From NCBI RefSeq assembly GCF_001544515.1, contig NZ_FCOL02000023.1, forward strand, positions 26,840 to 90,839: DNA of 64,000 bases, given 5' to 3'. The notes below the pieces were generated by a model. It was given only the letters and a program-made list of their open reading frames with translations, was not told the DNA's origin and searched no databases. Within the stretch, counting starts at the first letter, position 1. Each line of letters begins with the position of its first letter. Shown piece after piece: positions 26,129-34,649 of this stretch. Both the position numbers and the translations under genes were made by a program. Source of the DNA: Caballeronia terrestris. Lineage in GTDB: Bacteria; Pseudomonadota; Gammaproteobacteria; Burkholderiales; Burkholderiaceae.

Positions 26129-27123
26129 GACCAACTCCGCAACAACGCGAACCGCAACGCAAACAGCAGCGCACAACCTGCCAACGCCATGGCAAAAAAC
26201 GACGTACTACGACTCCTTTCAGGCACACGCTCGACATACGACACAGGAAAATTCTGCTGCGCATCGATCTCGGCCATAGCCGCCGACATCGCGCTCGAAT
26301 CGTCGGTCTGGTAAAGCCGGTACGGCGTCTTCAGCGACTGAAAATAGCGATGCAATTCGACCTCTTCCGACGACTCGTCGGCCGGCGTGATCGCGTTCAG
26401 ATCGGTGCTGTTCGCGCTGCTGCGCAAGTAGATGAAATACACGGTGATGCGTTCACGCGCGAGTCCGGCCGCGATGCGCGATCGCATCGGCGCATCGATA
26501 TGCGCGCCGCCGTCCGAGACGAGGATGATCACGCGATTGCCGTTGTAGTCTCGCCGCTCGAACTGGCCTATCGCAGCCAGCAGCCCGCGATCGAGCCGCG
26601 TATCCGGCATCCCGCGCCCGATGCCGGTGCTCGCCACGGCGCTGCGGATCGCTTCCTTGTCGCGCGTGAGAGGCAATACGAGCAGTGGGCTCGTGCCGAA
26701 CATCATGAAGCCGACGCGGTCGCTGCCGCGTTTATCGATGAAGCGCGTGAGCACCTCGCGCGCCGACGCGTTCTTCGATTCGCCGCCCGCCATGGCGCCC
26801 GCCGCGTAGACGCTTTTCGGCGGAACGAACGCGTCCATGCTCGAACTCCGGTCCATCAGCACCATGATCTCGGCGCCGCGCGCGACGTGCGTCACCGCTT
26901 TTTCCGTTTCGCGTGGATCGGCGAGTCCGATTACGATCAAGAGCATCGTGGCCACCGCGAGCACGCGCAGCGCGATGCTGGCGGCATGACCCATCCGGTC
27001 GCGCGGCAACCATGCGACGTGCGAAAACAGCAGCGTGTCCCTGCTGCGCGGTGCGAGCGGCAACAATGCGAGCGGAAGCAGCGCAAGCATCCACGGCGAG
27101 GCGAAGCCGAACTGGGCGGTCAT
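26125..27123 (-). CDS. mxaC: MxaC-like (BatA-type) VWA-domain membrane protein
   Basis: A 332-residue protein. It has two N-terminal membrane segments (LALLPLALLPLAP and SIALRVLAVATMLLIVIGLAD), a VWA domain with an intact MIDAS motif (LMDRSSSMD, DxSxS), and a C-terminal membrane anchor (SFFAMALAGCALLFALRFALL). This architecture is that of BatA/MxaC proteins that work with MoxR ATPases. ATG 27123 overlaps the upstream mxaA-like gene by ATGA. Confidence 0.65.
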   Translation of the reverse strand: MTAQFGFASPWMLALLPLALLPLAPRSRDTLLFSHVAWLPRDRMGHAASIALRVLAVATMLLIVIGLADPRETEKAVTHVARGAEIMVLMDRSSSMDAFVPPKSVYAAGAMAGGESKNASAREVLTRFIDKRGSDRVGFMMFGTSPLLVLPLTRDKEAIRSAVASTGIGRGMPDTRLDRGLLAAIGQFERRDYNGNRVIILVSDGGAHIDAPMRSRIAAGLARERITVYFIYLRSSANSTDLNAITPADESSEEVELHRYFQSLKTPYRLYQTDDSSAMSAAMAEIDAQQNFPVSYVERVPERSRSTSFFAMALAGCALLFALRFALLRSWS

Positions 27124-28001
27124 CGTCGATGGTGCCTTTCGAGGCGGCGCAAATCGCGGCACAGGTCAAGCAGCCGATACGGCTCCTGCGCCGGCGCGAG
27201 CGCGAAAAACCGCTCGCCGGAGTGCGCGTAAAAGTGTTCGAGCTGCACGCGCATCGGTTTGAGATAAGGCGCGCGGACGAACAGCGCATCGAGCTTGCCC
27301 GAATGGAGCGCTTGACCGGCGGCATCGTTCAGTGCGCGGTGAACGTGGCGCCAGGCGTCGGAGTCGTGATCGACCTGGGCCGGGTCGAATCGCTTCAGCG
27401 CATGCCACGCGCGCGCGAATGGCATTTGGCACGCATCGCGATGATTGCGCCACAGCCACCATCCGAGCCACGCGAACGCGACAAACGCCAGAGCCGCCAG
27501 CGAAACGCTCAAGCGCCTTTGCAGCGGCGCCATCGGCAGAAGTGCGGGCTGACGGTCAGGCTGCAACGATTGCAACGCGCCTTGAGCGAACGCGCTGCGA
27601 GGCGTCAGCGGCGCAACGCTGACCGGCCATGCAGCAACGGTCAATGCCGCGCCGCCGGGCACGCTATTAGCCAGCGTCAGAGCAGGCAACGCAATCGCGG
27701 TGAGCGACTGCGGCGCGTTGATCACCTGATATTGGAGCACGAGCCATCGGTTTCCGGTGGCGTCCGTTTCGACCGCCGCCGCGCGTCGCGTGAGCCACGC
27801 ACCGGTGCGTTCCAGCGACGGCAGCACAGAAGGTTCGAACGGATGACCGCTCGCGCGCAGCAGGATGCGCTGCGTCATCACATCGCCGAGCACGTAGCCG
27901 AAACTGCGCGGCTGCTCGGTCGTCGCGACGGCCGATTGCTGCGCGAACGCGTGAGGCACAAGCGCCATCAGGGCGATCACGATGACCCATCGCGCGATCA
28001 T
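27120..28001 (-). CDS. mxaA: MxaA-like membrane protein
   Basis: A 293-residue protein with a signal peptide (MIARWVIVIALMALVPHAFAQ), a beta-rich periplasmic region of about 150 residues, one central membrane segment (SVSLAALAFVAFAWLGWWLW), and a helical cytoplasmic tail of about 100 residues. MxaA proteins have this plan and help load calcium into methanol dehydrogenase. Sequence likeness alone is weak, and the call rests on topology plus gene order. It overlaps both neighbours by four bases. Confidence 0.55.
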   Translation of the reverse strand: MIARWVIVIALMALVPHAFAQQSAVATTEQPRSFGYVLGDVMTQRILLRASGHPFEPSVLPSLERTGAWLTRRAAAVETDATGNRWLVLQYQVINAPQSLTAIALPALTLANSVPGGAALTVAAWPVSVAPLTPRSAFAQGALQSLQPDRQPALLPMAPLQRRLSVSLAALAFVAFAWLGWWLWRNHRDACQMPFARAWHALKRFDPAQVDHDSDAWRHVHRALNDAAGQALHSGKLDALFVRAPYLKPMRVQLEHFYAHSGERFFALAPAQEPYRLLDLCRDLRRLERHHRR

Positions 28002-28867
28002 CCAGCCATCTCCAGAAAGTATCGCGACAACGCCTCCGGATCAAACGCTCCGCTCAGATACAGCGGACGCACGCCGTGCGCGCGGCACAGCCCATCGATC
28101 TGCGCGCGCTGGTGCTGGACGGCATCGCGCCATTGCATGCGCAGCGCAGGGCGCATCCACAATGCGCGCCGTTCGCGCGACTCCGCGTCGCGCACCATCA
28201 TGAGCGCGTTGCGCGATGGCGCTTCCAATTCGACGGGATCCCACACGACGAGCGGCACGATGAGAGCCGGAGCCATTAGCTCGAACGATCCGCGCAACGT
28301 ATCAAGCGGCCAGTGAAAGTCCGATACGACGAACACGATTCCCTCGCGCCCGCCCAGTCGTTCTGCTGCGCGCCGCAGGCCAGCCGCACCGCTGCCGCCA
28401 CGGTGCGCCACCAGCCTGCGCCCCTCGTGCAACAACGCGCGCATCGCCGCACCCGCACCCCGATGACGACGCGCCGGCATCATCAGTTCATCGCGCAACG
28501 CGGTATCGAACGCGAGCATGCCGACGGGATCGCCCACGCGAAACGCGCTGCGCCCCAGCGAATCGACGAAATCGCCGGCGACGTCGAGCTTGGTGCGCTC
28601 CGAGCCGAAGATCATTGATGCCGATACGTCGACGAGCGCATGGACCGAGACAGCCGAGCGCTGTCGATGCAGCCGCACAAGCCACTCGCGCCCCGGATGC
28701 CGCAGGCTCGCGCGCAGATCGAGGCGACGCGGGTCGGGGTGATCGAAAAGGCGCGCGTGGGTCGCGAAGGCCTGTCCGCCGCCGATGCTCGAACCGTGGT
28801 GCGATCCCGGACGATAGCCGTTCACCTGCGACGGCATCCGGTAGTGGAATTCGTGAACCGGGCTCAT
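27998..28867 (-). CDS. mxaS: MxaS-like DUF58 protein
   Basis: A 289-residue DUF58 protein. The GSHHGSSIGGGQAFATHARLFDHPDPRRLDLRASLRHPGREWLVRLHRQRSAVSVHALVDVSASM stretch contains the DUF58 core with a VWA-like DVSAS metal site. DUF58 proteins accompany MoxR ATPases in chaperone systems. It is the second gene of the operon, after the MoxR gene, as mxaS is in methylotrophs. No membrane segment is seen. Confidence 0.65.
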   Translation of the reverse strand: MSPVHEFHYRMPSQVNGYRPGSHHGSSIGGGQAFATHARLFDHPDPRRLDLRASLRHPGREWLVRLHRQRSAVSVHALVDVSASMIFGSERTKLDVAGDFVDSLGRSAFRVGDPVGMLAFDTALRDELMMPARRHRGAGAAMRALLHEGRRLVAHRGGSGAAGLRRAAERLGGREGIVFVVSDFHWPLDTLRGSFELMAPALIVPLVVWDPVELEAPSRNALMMVRDAESRERRALWMRPALRMQWRDAVQHQRAQIDGLCRAHGVRPLYLSGAFDPEALSRYFLEMAG

Positions 28868-28882
28868 CGCGCAGCCGCCGCG

Positions 28883-29902
28883 TCAGGGCGCGGCCACGCG
28901 CAGCATGATCGCCTGCGCGAGCGCGTCGGCGAGTTCCGCGCGGCGCAATTCATAGATCGGCGTAAAGAACACGCGATGACCGAGCGCCGCCGGCAACACC
29001 GCGTGAATGTCCTCGGGGATCAGATGCGAGCGACCCGCGAGCCACGCGACCACGCGCGCGGCGCGTACCAGCGCGCTCATCCCGCGCGGACTGGCACCCG
29101 CCAACACGAGCCGATCCATGTCGACGTCATCGAGCGCAATGCCGTATTGCGAGGGCCGTTCGGTCGCTTCCCAGAGTTGCAGCACATACCGTTCGATCGT
29201 TTCGCTCGCCCGCACGCTGCGTTGGATCGACGCCGCCACCGCATTCAACTCGCGCCACGCGAACATGCCGTCAGGCACCTGTTCAAGCACGGTATCGACA
29301 TCATGAAAATGCGGGTCGAAGACGAGCCGGCTGCGGATGTCGGGCGCGGGCGGCGTCGTCATGTTCAGTTCAAACATGAAGCGGTCTCGCGCGGCGGACG
29401 CCAGCTCGAAGGTCTCTTCCTTCTCGACCTTGTTGCGATCCGCGAACACCGTCATGTGCGGAAAATGATGCTCGCGGTTGAAAGCGGACACCGAACGCTC
29501 CGCCATCGCGCGCAGCAGGAGCGATTGCACTTGCGGCCGCGCGCGGTTGATCTCGTTGAAGAAGAACGTCGTGAGCCGCTCGCCGTGACGCAGCAGCGGA
29601 CCGGGATCGATGCGCGGCGCGCCTTCGGCATCGACATAGGTGTGATAGATGAGATCGCCGGGCATCAGGTCGATGGTGCCCTCGACGCGCTCGAACTCGC
29701 CGCCTATCGCCCGAGCGAACGCGCGCAGCAGCGTCGTCTTCCCGACGCCGACATCGCCTTCGAGCAACACGTGTCCGCGCGCGAAGAGGGCTACGGTGAT
29801 CAGGCGCGTGACCTGCGGCTGGCCGATGACCGCCTGCGCAACCGCCGCTTCGAGCTGCAGCGCGTTGCTGCGCCAGTCCTGCAACGCTTCGTCAGACAAC
29901 AT
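28883..29902 (-). CDS. mxaR: MoxR-family AAA+ ATPase (MxaR-like), first gene of the operon
   Basis: A 339-residue AAA+ ATPase. Walker A GDVGVGKT lies at 49-56, Walker B in TFFFNEINRA, and sensor-type ASPRGMSALVRAARVVAWLAGRSHLIPEDI follows. MoxR proteins work with VWA proteins to mature or activate metal enzymes. It is the first gene of the six-gene operon and has GGGAGA about eight bases before ATG 29902. A sigma-54-like promoter lies 33-48 bases upstream of the start. Confidence 0.8.
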   Translation of the reverse strand: MLSDEALQDWRSNALQLEAAVAQAVIGQPQVTRLITVALFARGHVLLEGDVGVGKTTLLRAFARAIGGEFERVEGTIDLMPGDLIYHTYVDAEGAPRIDPGPLLRHGERLTTFFFNEINRARPQVQSLLLRAMAERSVSAFNREHHFPHMTVFADRNKVEKEETFELASAARDRFMFELNMTTPPAPDIRSRLVFDPHFHDVDTVLEQVPDGMFAWRELNAVAASIQRSVRASETIERYVLQLWEATERPSQYGIALDDVDMDRLVLAGASPRGMSALVRAARVVAWLAGRSHLIPEDIHAVLPAALGHRVFFTPIYELRRAELADALAQAIMLRVAAP

Positions 29903-29934
29903 CGGGCTTCTCCCTTTCAGCGGCCAAGCTGACA

Positions 29935-29950
29935 GGCAAGTGTCATGCCA
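29935..29950 (-). promoter_or_regulatory. Sigma-54 promoter candidate for the mxa-like operon
   Basis: The minus strand reads TGGCATGACACTTGCC, which fits the sigma-54 -24/-12 consensus (TGGCAYR-N4-TTGCW) at every position but the last. Transcription would start near 29924, leaving a leader of about 20 bases that contains GGGAGA before the MoxR gene start. The position and strand are exactly what the operon needs. Confidence 0.6.
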
Positions 29951-30001
29951 GTCGATGCGGTCGGCGAGAGAAGCCAGTCACGCGGGACAGGGAAGCACAG
30001 A

Positions 30002-30033
30002 GTGTCACGTAATCGCAAACTTAACGGTGACAC
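30002..30033. promoter_or_regulatory. Inverted repeat, likely activator site for the sigma-54 promoter
   Basis: GTGTCAC (30002-30008) and GTGACAC (30027-30033) form perfect 7-bp arms with centres 25 bp apart. The repeat centre lies about 93 bp upstream of the predicted transcription start, the usual distance for enhancer-binding activators of sigma-54 promoters. Confidence 0.45.
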
Positions 30034-30061
30034 ACTTTGATCGATTCAAAAAAAGCCGCTA

Positions 30062-31684
30062 TCAAGCATGCCCGCGAAACTTCGCGCACATCCTGAACGC
30101 ATCCTCCGAAAGCGGGATTTGCTTGGCTCGGCAATAACGCGTCGTCAGCTTCAGCAGTTCCTTGATATCCCGTCCACTCGCGTTTGGATACGCATTCGTC
30201 AGTGTTTCGATCAGACCGTCGTCGAGATCCGCGCCGAGTTGCTCGGCGAGCAGTTTCCATAGACGGATCGCATCGGCCGCAGGTGGAATTTCGTACTGAA
30301 TCTTCGCGATGCAGCGCGACAGGATCGCATCGTCGACATCGTCGATGCGGTTGGTCGTCATGAAGAGCAGACCGTTGAAGTACTCCAGCGTGCGAAGGAA
30401 TTCCGCCACGATCGCGTTGTGCTCAAGGTCGTTGTCGCGGCGGCGAATGTAGACGTCGGCTTCGTCGAGCAGCAGGATCGCGTCCCAGCGCACCGCGCGC
30501 TGCAGAATACCGGACAGCGTCGCGCCGACCGATGCCGCCGTCGTCCCGAGCTGCCCCGAGTGCACGCGATACAGCGGCTTGCCGACCACTTCCGAATAGA
30601 CCTCGGCGGTCAGCGTCTTGCCGAGACCGGGCGCGCCCTGACATAGGATCGTCGTGCCGCCCGACTTGCCCGCGACGAAGTCCTGCACGAGCACTTCGCT
30701 CTTCGAGGTAAGGATGTCGATCAGGTCGCGATGGTGGCCCGGCAGCACCAGCTTGTCGCGCAGTTCGGGCTGGTAGCGATACTCGGCGACGTGCGCCACA
30801 TGCGCCCAGACAGGCCGATGCCACTCCAGATGAAACAGGCACAGGTAGCAATGCAGCGGGATCGCGTCGAAGCCGCTCTCGATGTTCGCCGCACGCCAGA
30901 AGCCGGCGTCGGCCGTCAACTGAAAGCGGCGCTCCAGCGTTTCTTCGTCGTTGACGCACTTCGCGCTCACGCCATCGACAACGCGCGTCAGTTCGGCCAC
31001 GCCCTTCGCGTCGATCGTGAAAGCGGCCTTCGATACGACGAACTGCCCGCCGAAGCGCGGCTGAAACCTCACGAAGCGCTCCGCCTGCCGCTCGTATTCG
31101 CGCTTGAACTCCGCGCATTCCTTGTAGAACCCGAACTCCGCGAGCAGTTCCGGAATCGTGCGATCGACGATGTCGTGACGGTAGATCACGAGCGAAGTCG
31201 TCATGCCCGAGTGGCGCATGTGCGGATCGGAGCGCGGCGAGTTGGCCGCCTGCATCGTGTTCGCCAGCATGTCGATGACGACGTAGGGCGCGCCCTGATC
31301 CGGCTCGACGTAACGCATGCGTTGCACGAGCCACGGCAGCAGCGTGGCGTCCTTCGCGCGGCAATACAGCCATCCGTCGATCGCATCGCGCGCCAGATAC
31401 GCGATGAGTCCCGGCACCACGTGTTCGAGCGACGGAATCGTCCGGGCTTGCGGCGCATTGTGGATGTTGTCGAGCGCCAGCATCTGAAACATCAGCGCGC
31501 TCTCGTTGTTCGCCCGGCTCAACGAGTAGAGCGTGTTGAGCGACCTCGAATCGAACAGCGCACTCGACACCATCATCCTGCCATGACACGCGCCGTGCTC
31601 ATGCAATTGCCGCGCGAGCGGCGAGCCCGATTCGATCATCGCGAGCAGCGGATGCACCAGCGATTCCGGTATTTCAAAATCCAT
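30062..31684 (-). CDS. AAA+ ATPase with long unrecognised N-terminal region
   Basis: A 540-residue protein. The C-terminal third is a classical AAA module: Walker A GAPGLGKT (350-357), Walker B LLLDE (404-408), MTTNR sensor, and an R-rich IEILSRC-like segment (DDAILSRCIAKIQYEIPPA). The first 330 residues match nothing I know and seem mixed helix/strand. They would determine the substrate. The gene overlaps the upstream esterase gene by 11 bases (GGAGTG before ATG), so the two are translationally coupled. It is next to, but in a separate unit from, the mxa-like operon. Function unknown. Confidence 0.75.
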   Translation of the reverse strand: MDFEIPESLVHPLLAMIESGSPLARQLHEHGACHGRMMVSSALFDSRSLNTLYSLSRANNESALMFQMLALDNIHNAPQARTIPSLEHVVPGLIAYLARDAIDGWLYCRAKDATLLPWLVQRMRYVEPDQGAPYVVIDMLANTMQAANSPRSDPHMRHSGMTTSLVIYRHDIVDRTIPELLAEFGFYKECAEFKREYERQAERFVRFQPRFGGQFVVSKAAFTIDAKGVAELTRVVDGVSAKCVNDEETLERRFQLTADAGFWRAANIESGFDAIPLHCYLCLFHLEWHRPVWAHVAHVAEYRYQPELRDKLVLPGHHRDLIDILTSKSEVLVQDFVAGKSGGTTILCQGAPGLGKTLTAEVYSEVVGKPLYRVHSGQLGTTAASVGATLSGILQRAVRWDAILLLDEADVYIRRRDNDLEHNAIVAEFLRTLEYFNGLLFMTTNRIDDVDDAILSRCIAKIQYEIPPAADAIRLWKLLAEQLGADLDDGLIETLTNAYPNASGRDIKELLKLTTRYCRAKQIPLSEDAFRMCAKFRGHA

Positions 31685-32375
31685 TCATGCACTCCCGCCG
31701 GTCGAGGAAGAACTGGATTGCCATGCTCACGATAGCCGGCTGGATCGCGTGCGGCCCGTTGAACTCGATGTAGTGCACGTCGTAGCCCGCCGCCTTCAGC
31801 TTCTGCACGTTCACGCGCGCGCTCGTCTCCACAGGCAGTTGCTCGTCGCTCAAACCGTGCGCGATGAATACTTTCGGCGCACCCTCCTGCGTGAAGACCG
31901 ACATGAAGCCGCCCGATAGCGCGATCACGTGACTCGCGATGTCCCCGTTGGTGATGCCGATCGAAAGCGCATAGCTCGCGCCGTCCGAGAACCCGGCGAA
32001 CGCAAGATGATCGGGCGCTACCGAGTAACGCGACGTCACTTCCACGAGCGCCCGCTGCAACCGCTCCAGATCAGGACCGCTGCCCCCTACCACGATATCC
32101 CACGTTGGATACATCGAGTGCGGCGCGAGGATCAGGAATTTCTCGCGCTCCGCGTGTTCCTCGATGAACGGCAGCACTTTTTCCGGGAAGCCGCCCGCGC
32201 CATGAAACATCACTAAGAGCGGCACCGGGCGATTTGCGTCGAGTCCGGCCGGCACGTAGAGCACAGCGTCGCGATCATCGGCGATGCCGAGACGGTTGCG
32301 GCCCGGCGGCAGCGGGTTTTTGACCGGATCGGCGGGAGTGAACGAAAGTCGACCGAGGAGCGATGGATCGAACAT
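31674..32375 (-). CDS. Alpha/beta-hydrolase (phospholipase/carboxylesterase type)
   Basis: A 233-residue esterase-type hydrolase: VPLLVMFHGAGGFPEKVLPFIEEHAE (oxyanion hole), nucleophile in AFAGFSDGASYALSIG (GFSDG), acid in AHGLSDEQLPV, and His in EFNGPHAI. It resembles cytosolic carboxylesterases/PHB-depolymerase-like enzymes; no signal peptide. It is the first gene of a two-gene unit with the AAA+ ATPase and divergent from the sulfonate operon. Confidence 0.75.
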   Translation of the reverse strand: MFDPSLLGRLSFTPADPVKNPLPPGRNRLGIADDRDAVLYVPAGLDANRPVPLLVMFHGAGGFPEKVLPFIEEHAEREKFLILAPHSMYPTWDIVVGGSGPDLERLQRALVEVTSRYSVAPDHLAFAGFSDGASYALSIGITNGDIASHVIALSGGFMSVFTQEGAPKVFIAHGLSDEQLPVETSARVNVQKLKAAGYDVHYIEFNGPHAIQPAIVSMAIQFFLDRRECMNGF

Positions 32376-32405
32376 TTAGGCCCTGAATGTAGTCCGCTAT
32401 AACGT

Positions 32406-32422
32406 TGATATTTAATATATCA
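32406..32422. promoter_or_regulatory. AT-rich palindrome in the esterase/dioxygenase divergent gap
   Basis: TGATAT and ATATCA arms around TTAAT form a 17-bp interrupted palindrome 31 bases upstream of the esterase start and about 180 bases upstream of the dioxygenase start. It could be an operator for a LysR-type regulator (CysB/SsuR-like) or simply an AT-rich promoter region. Confidence 0.3.
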
Positions 32423-32599
32423 CGATGATCTCAGTTGGGGGAAGAGACCTCGAACCTTCATATGCCATCGACCCTTCACATGAAAAGCATAGTCGAATCG
32501 CTTCGTTGGATCGGGTCGCAGTGGATGCTTCAATGCATCGATCGCGGGGCAGTCTTCCGCGAACGACTCCCCACAAAACCGACCCAAACGGAGATCCGC

Positions 32600-33535
32600 A
32601 TGACCGGAACAGCTACCCTTTCGCATCCGTCCACAGCACAACGATCGCCCGAGCAAACGCAATTGCAGGTTCGTCCGGTCGGCGGGCGCATCGGTGCCGA
32701 AGTGCGCGGCGTGGCGCTCGGCGCCGAACTCGACGACGCCACTATCGGCGCTGTCAACGCCGCGCTGCTGGAGCACAAGGTGCTGTTTTTCCGCGGCCAG
32801 TCGCATCTCGACGATGCCGCTCAGGAAGCCTTCGCCGCGCGCTTCGGCGAAACCGTCGCGCATCCGACGGTGGCATCGGTGGCGAGCGGCAGCCGTCTGC
32901 TCGAACTCGACTCGAAGCACGGCACGCGCGCGAACTCGTGGCACACCGACGTCACGTTCGTCGATGCGTATCCGAAAATTTCGATCCTGCGCGGCGTCGT
33001 GATTCCCCCGGCCGGCGGCGACACGGTGTGGGCCAATACGGTCGCCGCCTACCAGAACCTGCCGGAGCCGCTGCGCAATCTCGCCGATACGCTCTGGGCC
33101 GTGCATTCGAACGCCTACGACTACGCCGCGACCCGCGCGACGCCCGCGACCGATGCGGAACTGAAATACCGCAAGGAATTCACCTCGACGCTCTACGAGA
33201 CCGAGCATCCGGTCGTGCGCGTGCATCCGGAAACGGGCGAGCGCAGCCTCGTGCTTGGGCATTTCGTGCAGCGCTTCGTCGGCTTGTCGCAGCGCGATTC
33301 GGACCGTCTGATCGAACTATTCCAGGACCACGTCACGCGTCTCGAGAACACCGTGCGCTGGCGTTGGACGCAGGGCGACATCGCGATCTGGGACAACCGT
33401 GCAACTCAGCACTACGCCGTCGCCGACTATGCTGATGCGCATCGCGTCGTGCGCCGCGCGACCGTGAGCGGCGACGTGCCGGTCAGCATCGACGGCCGTA
33501 CGAGCCGCACTGTCTCGCGTTCGACGCGTACGTAA
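32600..33535 (+). CDS. TauD/TfdA-family Fe(II)/2-oxoglutarate dioxygenase
   Basis: A 311-residue dioxygenase. Iron ligands are His115 and Asp117 (NSWHTDVTF) and His281 (ADAHRVVRRATV), with the Arg of that block binding 2-oxoglutarate. The start of the domain, RPVGGRIGAEVRGVALG, is typical of TauD/AtsK. With the sulfonate transporter genes downstream it probably cleaves an alkyl sulfonate or alkyl sulfate to an aldehyde and sulfite or sulfate. The frame is open upstream to 32435, but ATG 32600 has GGAG eight bases before it and starts the family similarity. Confidence 0.85.
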   Translation: MTGTATLSHPSTAQRSPEQTQLQVRPVGGRIGAEVRGVALGAELDDATIGAVNAALLEHKVLFFRGQSHLDDAAQEAFAARFGETVAHPTVASVASGSRLLELDSKHGTRANSWHTDVTFVDAYPKISILRGVVIPPAGGDTVWANTVAAYQNLPEPLRNLADTLWAVHSNAYDYAATRATPATDAELKYRKEFTSTLYETEHPVVRVHPETGERSLVLGHFVQRFVGLSQRDSDRLIELFQDHVTRLENTVRWRWTQGDIAIWDNRATQHYAVADYADAHRVVRRATVSGDVPVSIDGRTSRTVSRSTRT

Positions 33536-33565
33536 CAGCCTTTTGCCCATATTTCCGCTCAAACG

Positions 33566-34633
33566 ATGAAACTGCGACTCCTACTCAACAAGCTGACGAT
33601 CGCGTTCGGCATTCTCGCGAGCGCGACCGCGTTCGCCGCTGCGCCCGATGTCGTGAAGATCGGCGTGGCGCAACAGGGCACGGGCGACCCGCCGGTCTTC
33701 GGCGGATCGCCTGCCGCGACTGCGCTCTTGCAGCATCGCGTCGAGGATGCGTTCAAGGCCGACGGCACGAAGGTCGAATGGATCTTCTTCAAGGGCGCCG
33801 GTCCCGCGGTAAACGAGGCGCTCGCGAACAAGCAGATCGACTTCGCCTATCAGGGCGACCTCCCGTCCGTGCTCGGCCGCGCGAACGGGCTGAAGACGCG
33901 CCTGCTGCTGGCGTCGAACGTGCGAGCGGGTGTTTATCTCGCGGTGCCGCCCGATTCCGACATCAAGAGCGTGAAGGACCTCAAGGGCAGGCGCGTCGGC
34001 ATCTTCCGGGGGACGAATCTGCAGCTCGTTGCCGACAACGTCCTCAAGGAAAACGGCCTCTCCGAACGCGATCTGCGCTTGATCAATCTCGATTCGGCGG
34101 CATCGCAGGCGGCGCTGGCATCGAAGGGCATCGATGCCGTCTTCCTCGACTACAACCTCTTCAAGCTCCAGCGGCAAGGGCTCGCGAAGATCGTCTATGC
34201 ATCGCGCGACGGCGGTTTGCAGTTGACACGCCAGGCGCATCTGCTCGTGCTGGAGGACTTCGAGCGCGCGCATCCGGATGCCGTGCAGAAAGTGGTGACG
34301 TCGGTCGTGCAGGCGTCGCAATGGTCGTCCGATGAAGCGAATCGCACCGCGCTCTTCGAACTATGGGCGAAGAGCGGCGTGCCGGCGGAATCGTGGCAGT
34401 CGGAGTATGCGAACCAGCAGTTGAAAGACCGCAGCTCGCCGCTGATCGATCCGTTCCTGGTCGCACGTTACCAAGCCGTCGCCGATGATGCATTGCGCCT
34501 GAACCTGATTCGTCAGCCCGTCAGCGTGAACGGCTGGTTCGAGCCGAAGTACCTCGACGAAGCACTCAAGACGCTCAAGCTCCAGACCTACTGGCCGCGC
34601 TTCGATGCATCGGGCAAGCCGATCGCATCCTGA
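33566..34633 (+). CDS. Sulfonate ABC transporter binding protein (SsuA/TauA-like)
   Basis: A 355-residue periplasmic binding protein with a signal peptide (about residues 1-25, cleavage near AFAAAP). The mature part (VVKIGVAQQGTGDPPVFGGSPAATALLQHRVEDAFKADGTKVEWIFFKGAGPAVNEALANKQIDFAYQGDLPSVLGRANG) is that of the SsuA family for aliphatic sulfonates and related sulfur sources. It starts 30 bases after the dioxygenase gene. Confidence 0.85.
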   Translation: MKLRLLLNKLTIAFGILASATAFAAAPDVVKIGVAQQGTGDPPVFGGSPAATALLQHRVEDAFKADGTKVEWIFFKGAGPAVNEALANKQIDFAYQGDLPSVLGRANGLKTRLLLASNVRAGVYLAVPPDSDIKSVKDLKGRRVGIFRGTNLQLVADNVLKENGLSERDLRLINLDSAASQAALASKGIDAVFLDYNLFKLQRQGLAKIVYASRDGGLQLTRQAHLLVLEDFERAHPDAVQKVVTSVVQASQWSSDEANRTALFELWAKSGVPAESWQSEYANQQLKDRSSPLIDPFLVARYQAVADDALRLNLIRQPVSVNGWFEPKYLDEALKTLKLQTYWPRFDASGKPIAS

Positions 34634-34649
34634 CCCCGGAGCTTCGACT

